Shown here one piece after another: positions 21,415 through 31,900 of a DNA stretch of 64,000 bases. The position numbers were made by a program, and so were the translations under genes. Under the pieces are notes generated by a model. It had not been told where the DNA came from. It was given only the letters and a program-made list of their open reading frames with translations, and did not search any database. Within the stretch, counting starts at the first letter, position 1; each line of letters starts with the position of its first letter. Source of the DNA: Neoceratodus forsteri (taxonomy: Eukaryota; Chordata; Ceratodontiformes; Ceratodontidae); the NCBI GenBank assembly GCA_016271365.2, contig JADMNL010000028.1, forward strand, positions 58,732,001 to 58,796,000, given 5' to 3'.

Positions 21415-22045
21415 GAAGAGATGGATTTGTTACAGTTTGTGGTATCTTTTATTAGACTAACATGTACACAGGCTTTTGGAGCTACACAGGTCCATTCTTC
21501 AGGTGTGTTGGCTAACTGAGCAGAAGCAGCATGTTTTATACCAAAAATGAATGTTAAAGAATTAGCACAGGAAATGGCAGGCAGGGAATTAACACCATTA
21601 AACTGTAGATGTGTCAAGGTTAACTACAGAGGTAAGAAAAGTGCCAAAAGCAGGGAGAGAAAAAAAAGTTTCCGTGTGAGACGCTCAAGGTTTTGCTACG
21701 GTGTAAATGAGTAGAACAATCTCACTGCATAAGTTATGGTGTAATTAGATGGGTCAAGAGATCCTCACAGCATGTCATGAACTCTCTCTCTGTTCAGACG
21801 GTTTTGTCTTGAATCAAGCTGCTTCATGAAAGGATGCTCCGCTGTCCATTTGAAGAGGGAGTGTTAAGGGTTTTCCACGGCACAATTCCAATTTTCTAGT
21901 TCAAATGCTGAACGTACTCTACATACAAGCTATCAGAACCCAGGTTAATAACTAATTTACCCAGACCCTTAGTTTCAACATCTACTAGAGTTTGCCTCTT
22001 GATTTGGCTAAGCTGGAAGTCAAAAACCTGAGACATTTTTGCCCA
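21415..22045 (-). mobile_element. Possible LINE- or Penelope-like 3' end
   Basis: The minus strand near 21,420-21,500 reads CTGAAGAATGGACCTGTGTA, then GCTCCAAAAGCCTGTGTACA and TCTAATAAAAGATACC. This arrangement occurs at the 3' end of dispersed vertebrate repeats often assigned to Penelope-like elements. No reverse transcriptase or endonuclease motif could be read upstream to 22,045, so the class is a guess. Confidence 0.3.
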
Positions 22046-23284
22046 CAGTCAACTGGTGGCTAATTCAGAGTTAAGCACAACACTAAGAGGTCACAAAGAC
22101 CACCTAGCATTGAAGCTCAATGCAACCCTGTTAAGCTATACTCTGTGGGAGGTAGCAACCCATTCCTGTATACCCACAAAGGTCACAGAGGCTGAGGGGA
22201 AAGGAGACAGGACCACCATGCAAATGCTCTGCAGTGACATCCTCAGAGGTAATGGCAGCCCTCACAGACCCAGCAACATGCAGAAGCTCTTTTTCCTGGG
22301 TTACTACCGAATCTGATGACACAATATGAAATGTTAATAGTATGATATTTAATTATCATGCGTAATATCATGGTTATCCTACACATAACAGATATTACAG
22401 AAGTAGTCATTTCAGTCTATTTAAACTCTTGTGTCAAGGAGAGTTTGCGAGGAAGGGACAGTCACCACTAAAAACATTACTGAAAACCATGGTATCAGAA
22501 ATTACCCATGGTATCAAAGTATACCGGGAAACTATGGGGGTGCATGGGCACACGGAGCACAGTCTGGATACACACATTGTGAGGACCACCAGACCACCAA
22601 CAAATAAAGAGGAAAAACCTCTGAACTGCCAGAGATTGTAAACATTAGGTGAGCAGGAAAGGAGAACACTGGACCACGAGGGACGCTGTAAAACAAGGGC
22701 CATGAGTATGGGTGACCATTTGACGTCACAATATGAAGTTTTTCAAGAAACGATAAATTATCGTGTTATCACAATATTATGGTGTCTTGTTTGGATTTTG
22801 TGGGAGGGACACTGTACATTTTGGAGGAGCAAATGGGATAGTGGAGTAAAAAATTGAATTTTTCATATGCTATTGTGACAGATCATGGTACAGTGTATTG
22901 TGAAAAAACAGTGATTGAAAAATCGGAAAAGAAAGACAATAATTGTATCATCTGTTAAAATTATCAGTTCTCGCAAAACAGTTATCGTCACATCCTTTTT
23001 TGACACTGCTGTTCCATGCGCTGCGCAAGTTACCTTCCATAATGTTCCGACAGCCCAACTTACAGCACTAAACAAACCCCACTGCTGCCACTAAAAGGGA
23101 GGGTAAGTATGCCAGATCTGTCTCATTTAGCAGGCCCATGAATGATCTTTCAAACAAAGTACTGAACTTATGTAGGTGTCAACAATTCAGAGCTAGAAAT
23201 AATGAAACTATCTATAAGCTAAACCAAGAAAGTCGCTGTTTCATGGAATTTTCTGTCCTTTCTACATACGATCTCTATGGGTAG
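22046..23284. other. Unassigned AT-rich DNA, possible decayed DNA transposon
   Basis: Several ATCATGGTAT- and TATCGT-type motifs on both strands (22,320-22,380, 22,490-22,530, 22,730-22,790, 22,970-22,990) recall the internal sequence of some hAT-like MITEs. Terminal repeats and target duplications were not located. There is no coding support. Confidence 0.3.
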
Positions 23285-23890
23285 GAACAAAACACTGTGT
23301 GAGGCTCCTTTTCGGCAACGCAGGAGGAACAGGGACAGGGGACCTAATATATAAGAGACTGAAGCATGAAAAGCAGTGTGCGGCCTCTCAAGGGGTCAGC
23401 AGAATGCTGAATGTATCAAGGGCAAGACAGCAGGCAAGGAAGTGATCCTGCCTCTTTACAAGACTTTGGTCAGCCCCCACCTGGAGTACCACATGCAGTT
23501 CTGGGCTCCTAAATACAAAAAGAACATGAGGCAGTTGTGAGGGTGATTCACAGGGTCAGAAAAAAAATGATCATGTGCAGGGAAGACAAATGCTGGGAGG
23601 AGAGGTTTGGGACTCTTAACATGTCCACATTTGAGAAAATAAGGCTGAGAGGAGGCATGATCTCAGTCTTCCGTGTACTACAGAGTATTGACAAGATCTA
23701 ACAGATAGAGGTATTTGAGCTGGTCTCCTCCAGAAAAACACAAGGACACTCTCTGAAGCTCTGAGGTTGTGAATTCAGGGGAACATCTGGAAGCACTTCT
23801 CCTTTTAAGGCCGGGGAGCTCAGGTAGAGGGAATAGCAAGTAGTAGGGAGGAAAAGGTGGGACTGCAGGAGATGAAACAGGAGGGCAAAC
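23285..23890 (+). mobile_element. CR1-type LINE, ORF2 C-terminal fragment
   Basis: Read across frames: GSDPASLQDFGQPPPGVP and VILPLYKTLVSPHLEYHMQFWAP, the conserved block, then a KIRLRGG-like stretch leading to the family's LEERRxRGD region. Many stops. A separate CR1 copy follows. Confidence 0.7.
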
Positions 23891-23989
23891 ATTTAAAGAG
23901 GTTCCCTTACAGAACAGATTCCACCCACTGTCTGGAAGTGAGAATGAGGTAAAGGTGGTGGGGAGAGAGGTCAGGAAAAGGAAAAAAGG

Positions 23990-25206
23990 TTAGGGAAAAC
24001 AGGACAGGAGAAGGGGGTAGGACAGTACAAAGTTCACCATGTCAGACCGCGCTACCTCAGAGAATGCCATGGAGGAGGCGTGGCTAGACTATGGTAGGCT
24101 CGGGAAGGGTAGGGGTGGGGGTCTCTTGAAGACTGAGGGAGATGACAGGAGGCACATTCCTCTATCAGTACCACTACATAATTCCCATGCCACTCTGGCA
24201 GGGTGGGACTCCCAGGAGGAGGCACCCATGGTAGTGGCCAGCAAAGATGTGAAGGATCCAAGCAGGGTGGGAGAAAATCCCAGTGGATAAGGAAGCAGCT
24301 TCTGGTGGGGGACTCCATTGTCAGGGGGACAGATTTGGGAGTAGGAATAGGGAGGAGAAGGAAGTCAGGTGCATACCTGGCAACACGGCCCAGAGGGCTG
24401 GGAAACATATCCAAAGGACCGCTAGGGCAGCAGGAAGGAAGGGAGAGCTGGATGTTACTGTCCACATGGGGACAAATTACTTGGCTAGGGCCGGGACCGG
24501 AATAGTGCAGGCAGTACTATTCAATAGCTCACTTGAAACAGGTGTGGTTCCAGAGGACTGGAGGAGGGCAGATGTACTCCCACTTCATAAAAGTGGTAGC
24601 AGGAAGGAGGCTGGCAAGTATAAACCAGTCAGTCTCACATTGGTGGTGGGAAAGTTAATGGAATCACTACTGAAGAGAGAGGACAGTGGACTGACTATCT
24701 TGAACCAAACAGGTTACAAGAGCCGAAACAGCATGGATTCACGGGTGGGAGGTCATATCTAACAAATATGATACATTGCTTTGGGTCACCAAGGAATTAG
24801 ATCAGGGTGTAGGTGGATGTGGCCTACCTGGACTTCAGTTAAGGCATTCAATTCAGTTCTTCACAGAACACTATTGAGCAACATGAGTAGTCTAGGAGAG
24901 GGTCACAACACAAGGTGGTAAACTGGGTAAGAAATTAGTTAGGGGATAGGTGGCAGAGGTTGGCAGTAAACAGAGTTCACTCTGAGGAGGGGAGGGTGAC
25001 CAGCAGGGCGCCGCAGGGATTGGTGTTGGGACAGGTCCTCCTTAATGTCTTTACAAGTGACACTGCAGAGGATCTGGCAGGGAAGGTCTGCCTATTTGCA
25101 CATGACAGCAAAATCTGCAATAGGGTAGATACTCCGGGGAGGGGGTTGTGGATAGGATAAGCAGAGACCTGAGAAAACCTGAGAAGTGATCACAGGTATG
25201 GCAGCT
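23990..25206 (+). pseudogene. CR1-type LINE with ORF1 esterase relic joined to RT
   Basis: At 24,203-24,505, LLVGDSIVRGTDLGVG and, in an adjacent frame, VHMGTNYLARAGTG match the GDS and GTND blocks of the SGNH esterase domain known in CR1 ORF1. Directly after, from about 24,505, the same frame reads AVLFNSSLETGVVPEDWRRAD and LPLHKSGSRKEAGKYKPVSLT, which is mid-RT. The end of ORF1, the endonuclease and the RT start are therefore missing. RT remnants continue (AYLDFS, APQGLVLGQVLLNVFTSD, LFAHDSKICNRV, with FADD altered to FAHD). An L1 3' end interrupts the copy at 25,207. Confidence 0.8.
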
Positions 25207-25690
25207 GTTTTTTTTTTTTTCATTTAATACACTTTATTGAATTTTTCCAAGAAAGACAAACCAACACTACAAAGAGAAGGACAAACAAATCCCCCCACCC
25301 CGAGCACAATTGGTACAGGGTTCCAACTAAAACATGAAATACCAAAAGAAAAGAAAACAAATGAAAGGTCTGTTTCACAGGAGTAAAAATCTATCCCACA
25401 GGGGAGCAGTGTAATACAAGGAAATTAAAAAGGCTTCGTACATTGTCTCTAAACAAATAACAATTAGTCCAAGGTCATTAGAACGTACAGTTTCCCAGTT
25501 CCAGACATAAATCTGTAATCTGGTATTTAATCTTGCAATAGATTTCTCTACCCTAAGGGCAAACAGCAATTCCACGTCCCATTCTTGTCAAGAAGGTATT
25601 TCTTTGTCCAGCCAAGGATGCAAAAGGACTTTCCTCACGCATGCTGAAATAAGTGCCAGTCCCTAGGTCTGTTAAAAATTACTAAAACCG
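25207..25690 (-). mobile_element. L1 3' end, minus strand
   Basis: A T-run at 25,209-25,221 (poly-A on the minus strand) is preceded, reading minus, by AATAAAGTGTATTAAATG, an L1-like polyadenylation region. Upstream the minus strand contains L1 ORF2 C-terminal or 3' UTR sequence with stops. It interrupts the CR1 copy ending at 25,206. The right boundary is uncertain. Confidence 0.6.
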
Positions 25691-25794
25691 GTTTTAAAAA
25701 CAGCCCCCATAGACTTGTATGGGGTTCACCTCCACGCTCACCCTGGCCATATGTCACAATTTCAGAGAGCACGGGGGTGGAGCAGGCTCACGAG

Positions 25795-25943
25795 GAAGTT
25801 GGAAGGGATCGGCTGGCCGAGAGTTTGACGCCAGTTACGATCCCTTCCCCTGCCAAAACTACTAACTTTAAAATTAAAATTTTTGCAGTGGTGAGCCCAT
25901 GCCGATATAAGGTATTGGGCTATGAAGCCCAATACCTTATATC
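25795..25943. repeat. Two adjacent hairpins, the second a perfect 18-bp-armed palindrome
   Basis: First hairpin: GGAAGGGATCG at about 25,800 pairs with CGATCCCTTCC at about 25,840, with inner GCTGGC/GCCAGT. Second: arms GATATAAGGTATTGGGCT (25,904-25,921) and its exact complement (25,926-25,943), separated by ATGA. Between them is a TTTAAAATTAAAATTTT tract. The CR1 copy starting at 25,976 follows. Class unknown; possibly a hairpin MITE. Confidence 0.85.
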
Positions 25944-27295
25944 AGAAACTTCCTTTATTAAAATTACATCATATGGCTTATGTAGTGCCTATCCATAAAG
26001 AGGGTTCTAAGAAGGAGATGGGGAATTATAGGCCTGTCAGTCTAACGTCTGTGGTAGGCAAAATAATGGACGGCTTTATCAAGGAGAGGCTTGGGGGGCA
26101 GCTAGAAAGGTTAGGGCACCGGGATGATAAACAGTATGGCTTTGTTCCGGGGAGATTGTGTCAGTCCAACCTCATAGAGTTTTATGATTGGGTGAAGGGG
26201 GCCTTGGACAGACACAGGCCGGTGGACATCCTATACCTGGATTTTAGCAAGGCGTTTGATTCAGTACCCCATAAAGGGCTGATAGCAAAGCTGGGGGAGT
26301 TGGGAGTGGGAGGACAGGAGCTCAAGTGGGTTGAAAATTGGCTTTTGGGGCAAATACAGAGCGTAATGGTTGGTGGGATAGTCTTCTCCCCTAGGAAGGT
26401 AATCAGTGGGGTCCCCCAAGGTTCAGAATTGGGGCCACTCCTGTTCAATGCCTATATCTCGGATATAGGGAAGGGGGTTAGGAGTAGGCCAAGTCTCTTT
26501 GCAGATTATTCCAAACTGGGAGCACTGGTGGACTGGGAAGAAGCGAGAAAGGCAGTCCAGGGGGATCTGGATACCCTGGAGGGGTGGTCAAGGAGGTGGG
26601 GATTGCAATTTAATGCCGGGAAATGTAAGGTACTTCATTTAGGGGTCAGAAATCCGGGCCATGTTTACACCCTGGGAGGGGTCACACTGCAAGCCACATT
26701 GGGTGAGAGGGATTTAGGGGTGGTGGTGGATGTCAAAATGAATAACTCTGAAAATAGTAGAAGAACTGCAGGGAAAGCAAACAGGATACTGGGCTGCATA
26801 GCCAGCGGAATTATGTCCAGGAGAAGGGAGGTGATCTTCCCTCTATATAATTCCGTGGTCAGGCCGCAACTCGAGTACTGTGTACAGTTCTGGAGATCTC
26901 ATCTGAAGAAGGACATAGCGCTGCTGGAGAGAGTCCAGAGGAGAGCAACCAGGATGATTCAGGAAATGGAGGGGAGGCCCTATGAGGAGAGACTGGAACA
27001 GTTTGGGATGTACACACTGGAGGACAGAAGGGACAGGGGAGACATGATAGGAGTCTTCAAGTATGTAAAAGGAATAACTAAGAGCAGAACCAAGGAGCTG
27101 TTTAGGCTAAAGAAGGGGGAAACTACTAGGGGGCATGAGTGGAAGCTGGAGGGGGGAAATTATAGTGGGAACGTAGGAGGCATTATTTCACTGAGAGGGT
27201 GGTGGAGCCATAGAATGCGCTGCCTGAGAGACTGGTGGAGGATGGCACAGTGGAGGGCTTCAAGAAGGGGTGGGACAGGTGTAAAGAGAAACTAA
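25922..27295 (+). pseudogene. CR1 ORF2 RT C-terminal half, 457 codons, open but catalytically altered
   Basis: The first 18 or so codons are flanking DNA. From codon 19 the frame gives the RT: MGNYRPVSLTSVVGKIMDGF, DDKQYGFVPGRLCQSNLIEF, ILYLDFSKAFDSVPHKGL and VISGVPQGSELGPLLFNAYI. The active site reads FADYSKLGA, with the second catalytic Asp at residue 196 replaced by Tyr (TAT, 26,507-26,509). The sibling at 19,481 keeps FADD. The thumb and C-terminal parts follow: RRWGLQFNAGKCKVLHLGVR, VRPQLEYCVQFWRSHLKKD and TLEDRRDRGDMIGVFKYVKG. With the N-terminal RT, endonuclease and one catalytic residue gone, it cannot act alone. Confidence 0.9.
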
Positions 27296-27415
27296 ATCCA
27301 AAGAAGACCCTCTTGGGGGCTGGGGGGGGCGGGAAAGTGAGCAACCACTAGGTGGCTGGATATCGAGCAGACACGACAGACCATTAGGCCTATTCTGCTG
27401 ACTTTTTAGTATGTT
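25976..27415 (+). mobile_element. CR1-type LINE, 5' truncated, with a long intact RT frame
   Basis: The CR1-derived part begins at AYVVPIHKEGS, in mid-RT, as usual for a 5'-truncated LINE insertion. The frame stays open to 27,295. The 3' end finishes at about 27,415 with TTTTTAGTATGTTTGTAT, a tail like that of the copy ending at 20,675. The two copies are clearly siblings, with matching phrases throughout. Confidence 0.9.
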
Positions 27416-27839
27416 TGTATATTACTATATGGTTTCCCACAGAATGTTGTGGCTGTAGGAACTCAGGGCAGACAACAGTGACAAAAACAATTAAGTCTCA
27501 CACATCAACATTATATAAGAATATTCTGCTTTAAGTAAGCATCAGCAGTGAAAAATAACTCAAAGCATACTGTATATTTCCACCGATCTTTAACTTATGC
27601 TGGTCTGTGCTTGCACATTTGATATATTATCACTATGCTGCTTGTTACCCTTAACGTCCGACTCTAAATTAGAGCCAATGATTTTCTGGTAACACACAAA
27701 AAAAACAGGGTTTGTCATTATTAAACCAGTACCTGGGAGTCAATCTTTCATGAAAAAAAAAAACAAGCATTTGTCAATGCCGAACGTTCGCTTGCAGGTA
27801 TTTGCAGTGGTGTTTGGCATGTATGGTGCTTTACCCTAA
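27416..27839. other. Unassigned spacer
   Basis: No recognised element. It has short A-runs and ends where the satellite-like units begin. Confidence 0.4.
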
Positions 27840-29060
27840 TGCCCTGTGCGATTGCTGGTATTTGCACAATAAATTGTCAGCATGATGTTTTTTTTACCCC
27901 CATTGTGCGCTACATAGGCGGAAACACGTTTTGAGCAGGATGAAAATGACAGCTGTACTGCTCATAAGGAAGTGTGGTAAAATGCCAATGTTGAAATGTG
28001 GAGTGGAAATATTGAAAATTAGTCCCATGAAAGGTATGTGTGGAACTGTGCAACACATCACTGTGAAACAGTCATTTTAGGAATTTTTCACCACCTCTTC
28101 AACATTGCCATTTTAAAACCTCTGCTAATGAACAGTGTCACTGTGATTTTCTTACTGTGTCCCATACATTGATTTGCACACCGACTGCGCCATTGTGCAC
28201 TACATGGGGGAAAGACATTTTGGCAGGATGAAAATGACAGCTGTACTGCTCATAAGTGAGGTGTGGTAAAATGGCAATGTTGAAAATCTGGAGGAAATAT
28301 ATCAATTCGCAAACCTACGAAAGCATAATGAACTGCACACGCACGCTCGTAAAACAGTTATTTGTAGGAATTTGTTCACCAAATTTTCAACATAGCCATT
28401 TTAAGATCTCTGCTCATGAACACTGTCACTGTGATTTTCTTAATGTGTCCCATACATTGAGTTTGCTCACCGACTGCGCTATTGTGCGCTACATGGGCAG
28501 AAACACATTTTGGGCAGGATGTGAAAAATGACAGCTGTACTGCTCATGAGGAGGTGTGATAAAATGGCAATGTTGAAAATCTGGAGTGAAATATTGAATA
28601 AGCGACTACAAGCGTCTAGCGTAGGAACTGCGCAACGCTCATCAGAAAACAGTCATTTTTAGAATTTTCACCAAATTTTCAACATAGCCATTTTAAGACC
28701 TCTGCTCATGAACAGTGTCACTGTGATTTTTCTTAATGTTCACACATTGATTTCGCACACCGACTGCGCCATTGTGCGCTACATGGGCGGAAACACGTTT
28801 TGGGTGAGATGAGAAAAATGACAGCTGTACAACTCAAATGAAGGTGTGATAAAATGGCAATGTGGAAAATCTGGAGTGAATATATTGAAAATTCGCGAAC
28901 TTACGAGCCTGCGTAGGAACTGTGCAACGCACGCTCGTAAAACAGTCATTTTTTGTAATTTTTGCAGCAAATTTTCAACACGGGGTTTTTGTGACCCCTT
29001 CTCATGAATGATGTCACTGTCATGGCGTTATTCGAGGGAAAGGTGATTCGGCGCGGTGAC
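27840..29060 (+). repeat. Tandem repeat, about 290-bp unit, at least four copies
   Basis: The phrase ATTGTGCGCTACATGGGCGG (with variants) starts at 27,902, 28,192, 28,481 and 28,771, spacings of 289-290 bp. Each unit also has ACAGCTGTACTGCTCAT, then TAAAATGGCAATGTTGAAAA, CAACATAGCCATTTTAA and CACCGACTGCGC. TAAAATGGCAATGTTGAAAA and the later TTTTCAACATAGCCATTTTA form an inverted pair within the unit. The first and last units are partial and more diverged. No frame runs through the array. Confidence 0.93.
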
Positions 29061-29179
29061 TGCGCGGTGCCTGCCAATCACCAGCCGGGCTAAATAGCCT
29101 CATGACAGTGGTCGTCATGAAGGATATCACTGATTAATCTGGTGCAAAATTCAAAAATAACGAATATACAATAAAGTTG

Positions 29180-29760
29180 AACCCCCCATGTGGCCCATTA
29201 TACAGCTTACGGCATTTCCTCAGTTCGCGGTCGGCTTTGAAGAGTGCAGGCGTGTTCGGTCCACGGTCGTCGCGCGGAGTCTGGAGGTAAGTATGGGGTG
29301 GGTGTGGAGAGGCTGGGTGCGCGGGTTTGTGGGAGGGGGTTGGGAGACAGCCGCGGGACCGTTTTTGTTTTACGAGGCGACGTGGGGCGTTGCCATGCTG
29401 GGGTGGGCTCTCAGCGTGGCATAAGATGTGGGGGCGAGGCGGCGAGGGATTGGGCACCCCGTCCGGCAGAAAACTACTGGGGGAGCCGAGGCCGACGGGA
29501 TTGGGCACCCTCATCGGCAACTACACGGGGCGCCGAGGAGCCGACGGGGATTGGGCACCCCATCGGCAAAACAAACATTTGCCACGCTGGGGTGGGCCTC
29601 AGCGTGGCAGCAGGATGGCGTGGCGTAGAGCCGACGGGGATTGGGCAACCCCGGCAAACAACAACATTTGCATGCTGGGTGGGCCCCAGCATGGCAGGAA
29701 AGCTTGGGGTGTGACGCGCGGGAGAGCGCGCGGAGAGGACAGCGGCAGGCGCCAGTATGG
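29180..29760 (+). promoter_or_regulatory. CpG-rich block with hairpins and repeated GATTGG; possible promoter or repeat end
   Basis: The block is far richer in CpG than its surroundings. Four copies of GATTGGGCA start at 29,448, 29,499, 29,549 and 29,639, three of them inside GCCGACGGG...ATCGGC stem-like contexts. GATTGG is the reverse of a CCAAT box. Three hairpins (GCCACGCTGG with CAGCGTGGC and variants) lie at 29,391, 29,580 and 29,670. A consensus-like splice donor GAG|GTAAGTATGG sits at 29,284-29,293. It may be a first exon and intron of an unseen gene, or the GC-rich end of the neighbouring tandem repeat. Confidence 0.4.
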
Positions 29761-30063
29761 CAACGTTTTTTCTTTGAAGCAGAGGAACACCACTGTCATA
29801 TTGAGCTCCTGCACCCATTGGTGCAGGACCGCCACGCCTGCTCAAGGGAGAAGTACGTTGATGGGAGAGGTACACCTCAAGTGTACATTTCCCAAACGTT
29901 CCTTGCGATGCGCGAGCGTAACGAAAATGATTTTCACTACTTTTATCACACAAAGAAACCTAATTTTGCACCAGTGTTTCGTGCACCTCCCCCCATCACT
30001 TTGAGCCAACATTCTGTATGCAACATGCTACTTTCTCTCAATTTTAGGGGAAACGGATTTTAA
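29641..30063 (+). other. Open frame of unknown status, 140 codons
   Basis: The frame continues from the CpG-rich block into AT-rich DNA. Its second half has QRFFFEAEEHHCHIELLHPL and TFLAMRERNENDFHYFYHTK, which look protein-like in composition, but I recognise no family. CCTGCACCCATTGGTGCAGG at about 29,806-29,825 is a perfect hairpin inside it. Overlapping frames of similar length on both strands weaken the case for coding. Confidence 0.2.
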
Positions 30064-30179
30064 AATTTTGTGGAACAGAATGGGCCATTTTTGAAAATGG
30101 AAAATCACTGGTTCTACTCTATGCTCATCTGATTTATCATGTACTATACTAATTATAGCTACCTTTGTGCCTGCATTCA

Positions 30180-30470
30180 GCCATAGGCTTTATTGTTCTG
30201 TTTTTCCACCTTATCCTCTAACAACAGGACACATCTGGAAACGTGCTGTGTCCCAGCTCAGTAGACCTTCCTAGTCAAAAAAAAAAAAAAAAAAAAAAAA
30301 CTGATTGGTGTTTACTGTAAGTAGCATATTACACCTGTAGCTGTAACTTAACGCATTCGCTTTCTTTTATGATTTGTACATGTGTTCACTACCCCAAGGG
30401 AGTACCTAGAAACAAGCTCTTCATAGCTCAGCATACAGTGCCTTCTCTTAGCCAAAACAATATTTTGCTT
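30180..30470 (+). mobile_element. L2-like 3' tails, two fragments, and a poly-A tract
   Basis: At 30,215-30,272, CAACAGGACACATCTGGAAAC followed by GCTGTGTCCCAGCTCAGTAG and CTTCCTAGTC matches the L2 3'-terminal pattern also seen at 31,525, 34,730 and 39,565. An A-run of 27 (about 30,274-30,300) follows. A weaker copy of the same pattern lies at 30,395-30,460. Confidence 0.55.
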
Positions 30471-31040
30471 TTCAACAGGAAAGGACAAAGCAACAGTTCA
30501 GCCAGTTTCAGGGGTGTAGCCAGAAATGTCCATTTTGTGCACACACTCTCCAACTGCTGCTCCCCTCGATTGAAACATGTACACATCATCTCTAAATGCT
30601 GCCCCCATAACAAACAAATCAGATTATTAGATGACTCATCCAGTCTCTAAACAGGTTGTACACATATCTATCACATAAACAATATAAGATTAAACAGAGA
30701 TACTGCTCAGTGGCCTACACTAACTTAAACAGCACAGATTAGAATGATAATGTTAAGAAAAAGGGATATGATTTGGGACAGGCACTCATCAAAATTGTAC
30801 ACACATGTGTACAGCGAGTATGCCTGCCTACACCCATGGCTAGTTTGAAGGCAGCTGGGGTAGTCATCCTACACATGTGAAATCTGTAAAAGTATTCGCC
30901 AAGTCTCCTTTTTTACAGGCACAATCTGTCTACATTTGTCTCCTTTATGGGGTTTGTTTGATTTGTGACTGTCCTGTTCTTATTACTCTGTACCCTCAGT
31001 TTGACTAGCTGTGGTTTGCGCACTTTTAAGGTTGTATGCA
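30471..31040. other. Unassigned stretch
   Basis: No recognised feature. AT-rich, with no open frame of note beyond 60 codons. Confidence 0.4.
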
Positions 31041-31043
31041 GTA

Positions 31044-31170
31044 AGACGTGCCAGGGTGTGTAATTATGGGGGAATAATTGCAAGGCTCGAGGGTGTTGTT
31101 AGGCCCAAGGTGCTTTCAACACCCGAGAGCAAAGTGCAATTATTCCCCCCGTGAGTAGGCGTCTTTTCGC
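31044..31170. repeat. Long imperfect hairpin
   Basis: Arm GGGGGAATAATTGCA at 31,068-31,082 pairs exactly with TGCAATTATTCCCCC at 31,135-31,149. An inner pair is CTCGAGGGTGTTG (31,087) with CAACACCCGAG (31,118). The outer parts AAGACG (31,044) and CGTCTT (31,160) also pair. Total span is about 125 bp. It may be a palindromic MITE or a structured RNA-forming repeat. Confidence 0.8.
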
Positions 31171-31499
31171 ACTTATAACAGGGTGAGGAAAATATCTTTC
31201 TAATTGTTACGCAAAAACTACGATACACTGTGTTACTGCAACTCAAACAGTAAATTCATTGCAAGACTTATTCAGTAGTCCCTTTCATCAGTAAGGGAAT
31301 CCAGAACTGTAAACAGTGACTTGCACTTTAGGAACTGTAGAGTGTCCTGATGTGCTGTGATACACAGGTTCTTGTTCCAAAAGAAAAGGAATGTAATTAT
31401 GGTCTTTGCTGGTCTCTCAGCCAATCAGAATGTTTACATTTTTCTCACCATGTTATAATTACCTTTATTGTTACACTTGCTGTATTATCATGTGTATTT

Positions 31500-31600
31500 A
31501 TAATATTCCACTGTTACCTTCCCCCAGGACGCACATGGAAACAAGCTGTAATGCTCAGTGTGCCTTCCTGGTTAAATCTCTTAATTAAATAAATAAAGGG
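31500..31600 (+). mobile_element. L2-like LINE 3' tail
   Basis: CCCAGGACGCACATGGAAAC, then GCTCAGTGTGCCTTCCTGGT and an AAATAAATAAA tail. This is the plus-strand 3' terminus shared with 34,730 and 39,565. Confidence 0.65.
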
Positions 31601-31659
31601 GTACTTTTCAACACCCCATCCCCCAACCCCAGTAAAATCTGGATGGTCAGTCAAGAAAC

Positions 31660-31900
31660 TATATGTGTCGGGAACTGGATGGTTCAGCGGCTTGGTAGCT
31701 GGTTAAGGAGCCTTTCATCTCTAGGTCATGGGGTTCAAATCCAGCACAGATGGTAGTGGCCAAATGCCATTATCACCTGAGGGCTGTTCAGTGGTTTATG
31801 TGAAATGAACTGTGGGGGTCTCAGTCCAGTTCCCAGTGGGCACATGTCCACATCAAAAAACCACCAACTCAACTGGCACTAGTTACTTCCCTTGTTGGCA
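31660..31900 (+). mobile_element. tRNA-derived SINE
   Basis: The A-box-like part GGTTCAGCGGCTTGGTAGCTGG is followed about 35 bp later by a B-box-like GGGGTTCAAATCC. The head lacks a full cloverleaf, so it is not a tRNA gene. The body has no MIR-type core. The 3' end is unclear, between about 31,850 and 31,930. Confidence 0.6.

Noticed and set aside
27840..29060. Possible CRISPR-like or regularly spaced array
   Set aside because: Units are continuous 290-bp tandem repeats with no short repeats and unique spacers, and the genome is eukaryotic.
29244..30004. Overlapping frames of 156, 225 and 159 codons in the CpG-rich block
   Set aside because: They overlap in several frames and both strands across repeated hairpins, as expected of GC-rich repeats. 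Only the shorter 29,641-30,063 frame is kept, at low confidence.
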